Shown: in pieces, positions 61,950 to 64,000 of the stretch | Layout of the letters: each line of letters starts with the position of its first letter | Position numbering within the stretch: the stretch's first letter is position 1 | Assembly (NCBI GenBank): GCA_963731745.1 | Contig: CAVSWT010000012.1 | Coordinates: forward strand, 186,001 to 250,000 | From: CAVSWT01 sp963731745 | GTDB taxonomy: Bacteria; Bacteroidota; Ignavibacteria; Ignavibacteriales; Ignavibacteriaceae | Reading direction: 5' to 3' | DNA length: 64,000 bases | Translations under genes and position numbers: made by a program | Notes under the pieces: model-generated | What the model was told of the DNA's origin: nothing | Seen by the model: the letters and a program-made list of their open reading frames with translations, nothing else | The model's database searches: none

Positions 61950-63850
61950 TATTGCCTCACAATTTGAACTAATTGATTTTTAAGATTTACAGCCTGCGGA
62001 AAATTCGGATCAATATTTAAACAGTCATTTATTTTCTGCAAAGCTAAATCAAACTTCTGCATTTTAGCATAAGCACCTGCCAAATTAAAAAGCACTTGGG
62101 GATCGGAAGAGGAATATTTCGAACTGGTTTCTAGATATTTGATCGCAGATAATAATCTATTTTTTGATAGATCAATTATGCCTAACCATTTTGTCGAAAA
62201 CGCATTCGGATTATTCTTATTCATTCTAATTAAAAAAGGATACGCTAAATCATATTGATGAATGTTTAACAAATCTTTTGCGGCAATTTCATTATAATCA
62301 TTTATGAATGGAAATTGATCATAAAGCAGACTTAATTCATATGCATAATTTTTAAAATCGTTTTTATGCAGATAAAAGCTTGCAGCTTCTCTATGTGCTT
62401 TTTCCCAGGACAATCGGTTGTCAATAATTTTCAGAGCTAATGAATCAATAAAATCTTTTGGGTTAAAAAGTTTAAGCATGAAACTGACACTCTTTTTCTT
62501 ACTGAAAGGCCAATCATTTTTCAATATTAAAATTCTATATTTTGAAGTCGTAGAATCTAATCGCGAAAAATATAAATTCGAGACTGTTAAGCTGTCTTGA
62601 ATCTCTAAAGGAATTTTTCTTGATGTAGATTTGGGCAGCAGCTTATCTTTTAACATTTCATCAAAGAAAATCTTTCCCAGCAAATGATATCCATCTAAAT
62701 TAGGATGAAGATGATCAACCATTAAATTATTGCCGACAATTTTCTGTTGACTTTCTTCATTAAATATTATATCAGGAAATACAATAGGGTAATTAAACTC
62801 TTCACCTAATTTTGAGATTATTTTATTCATATCACTCGGTGCGCGGAATTTTAAAGCATCAAGATCTTTCGCAAACTTAAAAAGAGAATCAGCTTTTTCA
62901 ATTTCATTTTGCTGTAATGCCTTTTCTGCTTCTGAATAAACCGAATTAGCAGTTGGAAAGTTTTTATCACTTACAGATATAAATGGCTTTTGATCTTTTA
63001 AATTACATGTAAGTCTTCCTAAAATTACAGGCACTTTTGCTTTCGAAGCCATTTCTAGAATATCATGCATATTGCCTTCAAACTGATTGATGCCGTCAAA
63101 GTAAACGTCGGAATTTAAAGTTATGAGTTGATCTTTTGCCATCCTTGACATTAAAGTTCCGCCCGAGTCACCCTTTTTTGATTCAACGCTGTTAAATAAA
63201 TGACTGATCCATTGAATTGTGTGTGTAAGCAGTTGAATTGTTCGAAAGTCTTGCAGATAAATTATCAAGTTGACGGTGCTTCTTGATTTTCCGAAGGACT
63301 CCATCGATCCAGCGCCAAGTGCCCCGTAATATTCATTGTGCCCGGCATATATTAAAATCAAATCCGGTTTTTGTTCCAATATTGCCGGGGTTAAATCTCT
63401 TAAAGTAAAACTATTTACTGCTGTCATTGCAACATTAACTACTTCAATTCTTTTGCGGGGATAAAGCAATTCTAGTCTGCTTTTAATATATTTTCCGAAA
63501 TCACCATTCGGAGAAAACGGGTAACCTGCTGCACTGCTTCCGCCTAAAATAAAAACTCGAAATGCATTGTCTTTTTTTACAACATCAAATGCATTCTTAT
63601 TTGAAACCGGGGCGTTCTTTACATTCTGAAAATATTTATATGCTATATCGGGATTTAACACGTATTGATCTTTTGAAATCTTAACCCAGGGTGTAAAATC
63701 ATTTCCATATCCGAAAACTCTTAATGCAATTTCAAGCAATATAAAAAACAATATGGGGATTGCCGGAATGATGAAGTAAAACCAGAAAGGCGTCTTCTTT
63801 TTTGTGATGTTGTGAGATGAATGTTTTTTCTGCTTTTGGGTAGACTTCAA
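61949..63850 (-). CDS. membrane-anchored SGNH-hydrolase-like protein with TPR repeats
   Basis: 633 residues. One N-terminal transmembrane segment (residues 22-46). Then an SGNH/GDSL-like hydrolase: FILGGSSAAGYPF (Ser105), LILIYAGHNEYYG (the GxND-type block), and MVDHLHPNLDGYHLLGK (Asp/His pair). The last part (about residues 480-630) has TPR-like repeats (DPQVLFNLAGAYAKMQKFDLALQKIND). Relatives include acyl-hydrolases and O-acetyl esterases, periplasmic. TTG 63850 gives MKSTQKQKKHSS and is preceded by AGGG; no better ATG. The TPR part may bind partner proteins. Confidence 0.83.
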   Translation of the reverse strand: MKSTQKQKKHSSHNITKKKTPFWFYFIIPAIPILFFILLEIALRVFGYGNDFTPWVKISKDQYVLNPDIAYKYFQNVKNAPVSNKNAFDVVKKDNAFRVFILGGSSAAGYPFSPNGDFGKYIKSRLELLYPRKRIEVVNVAMTAVNSFTLRDLTPAILEQKPDLILIYAGHNEYYGALGAGSMESFGKSRSTVNLIIYLQDFRTIQLLTHTIQWISHLFNSVESKKGDSGGTLMSRMAKDQLITLNSDVYFDGINQFEGNMHDILEMASKAKVPVILGRLTCNLKDQKPFISVSDKNFPTANSVYSEAEKALQQNEIEKADSLFKFAKDLDALKFRAPSDMNKIISKLGEEFNYPIVFPDIIFNEESQQKIVGNNLMVDHLHPNLDGYHLLGKIFFDEMLKDKLLPKSTSRKIPLEIQDSLTVSNLYFSRLDSTTSKYRILILKNDWPFSKKKSVSFMLKLFNPKDFIDSLALKIIDNRLSWEKAHREAASFYLHKNDFKNYAYELSLLYDQFPFINDYNEIAAKDLLNIHQYDLAYPFLIRMNKNNPNAFSTKWLGIIDLSKNRLLSAIKYLETSSKYSSSDPQVLFNLAGAYAKMQKFDLALQKINDCLNIDPNFPQAVNLKNQLVQIVRQ

Positions 63851-64000
63851 GAGGCCCTCGATTAATAAATATTAAGAATATTGAAGAAATGTAATCCGTT
63901 TTTGCTTTGTTTATTACTCAACGTTAATTTATTTTAACACTTATGTTTTGGAAAGCAATAATGATTCGGGAATTATGTATTTAAGGTATTTAAGCTGTTT
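63851..64000. other. right edge, no feature
   Basis: 150 bases upstream of the SGNH gene; AT-rich, nothing recognised. Confidence 0.4.

Noticed and set aside
1..64000. CRISPR arrays, tRNA/rRNA genes, insertion sequences, phage genes
   Set aside because: No repeat-spacer pattern, cloverleaf, transposase or phage protein was seen by eye; a covariance or HMM search would be decisive.

Overview
The window looks like a piece of chromosome from an Ignavibacteria/Melioribacter-like bacterium (Ignavibacteriota, the Bacteroidota-Chlorobiota group). The DNA is AT-rich. Secreted proteins end in the sorting domain with the NYPNPFNP signature that goes with type IX secretion. There is a PorV/PorQ-type barrel, a CarboxypepD-plug TonB receptor, lipoproteins and Bacteroidota-like promoter elements. 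No plasmid, phage or IS genes, CRISPR array, tRNA or rRNA were found. The organism assignment is inference from protein style only.

Layout. 1-10.2 kb: end of a membrane-associated gene, transketolase, a lipoprotein amidase, a DedA/YqaA-like membrane protein, two small outer-membrane barrels, 4-alpha-glucanotransferase (malQ), a TerB-like protein, glutathione peroxidase and two unassigned proteins. 10.2-20.5 kb: phosphotransacetylase, then a tight forward cluster: YggS, DivIVA, a purine nucleoside phosphorylase broken by a frameshift, a membrane/coiled-coil protein, ileS with a swapped HIGH motif, a DksA-like protein with a histone-like tail, two tandem lspA genes and RluD. 20.5-24.3 kb: a doubly frameshifted propeller lipoprotein gene, an orphan signal-peptide leader, and a two-gene unit of a membrane-anchored octaheme cytochrome c (hydroxylamine oxidoreductase-like) with an internally duplicated 8-TM protein. 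24.3-38.6 kb: a large sorted hydrolase-like protein, cysS, a YgjP-like protease, a reverse operon (atypical histidine kinase, miaA, glycosyltransferase, FAD oxidase), an AlkA-like glycosylase, an ECF sigma/anti-sigma pair, OsmC, FmdB and rhodanese genes, and a TPR protein. 38.7-47.5 kb, all reverse: ilvD, a small membrane protein, a frameshifted sortilin-like BNR protein, split FtcD (cyclodeaminase and formiminotransferase), an arginase-fold HutG-like protein and an NRDE protein. 47.6-61.9 kb, all forward: a 14-repeat two-component propeller sensor kinase, two paralogous NarL-type regulators, a TonB receptor, a 1191-residue secreted protein, a PorV-like barrel and a sorted protein with starch-binding-like domains. 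61.9-63.9 kb: a reverse SGNH-hydrolase/TPR protein.

How the genes work together. The right-hand cluster reads as a sensing, uptake and surface-display locus for a carbohydrate, probably a glucan, resembling a PUL without SusD. A repeated AAAA-N13-GTAGT element occurs once before the second regulator and twice before the receptor. The octaheme cytochrome and its partner look like a quinone-linked nitrogen-compound redox module. The FtcD/HutG genes are the late steps of histidine breakdown. Four single-base frameshifts in three otherwise well-conserved genes mean either recent decay or assembly indels.

The strongest leads are the octaheme/8-TM pair, the GIHH signature in IleRS, the shared element around the regulators, and the histidine kinase whose phospho-acceptor position is Asn.
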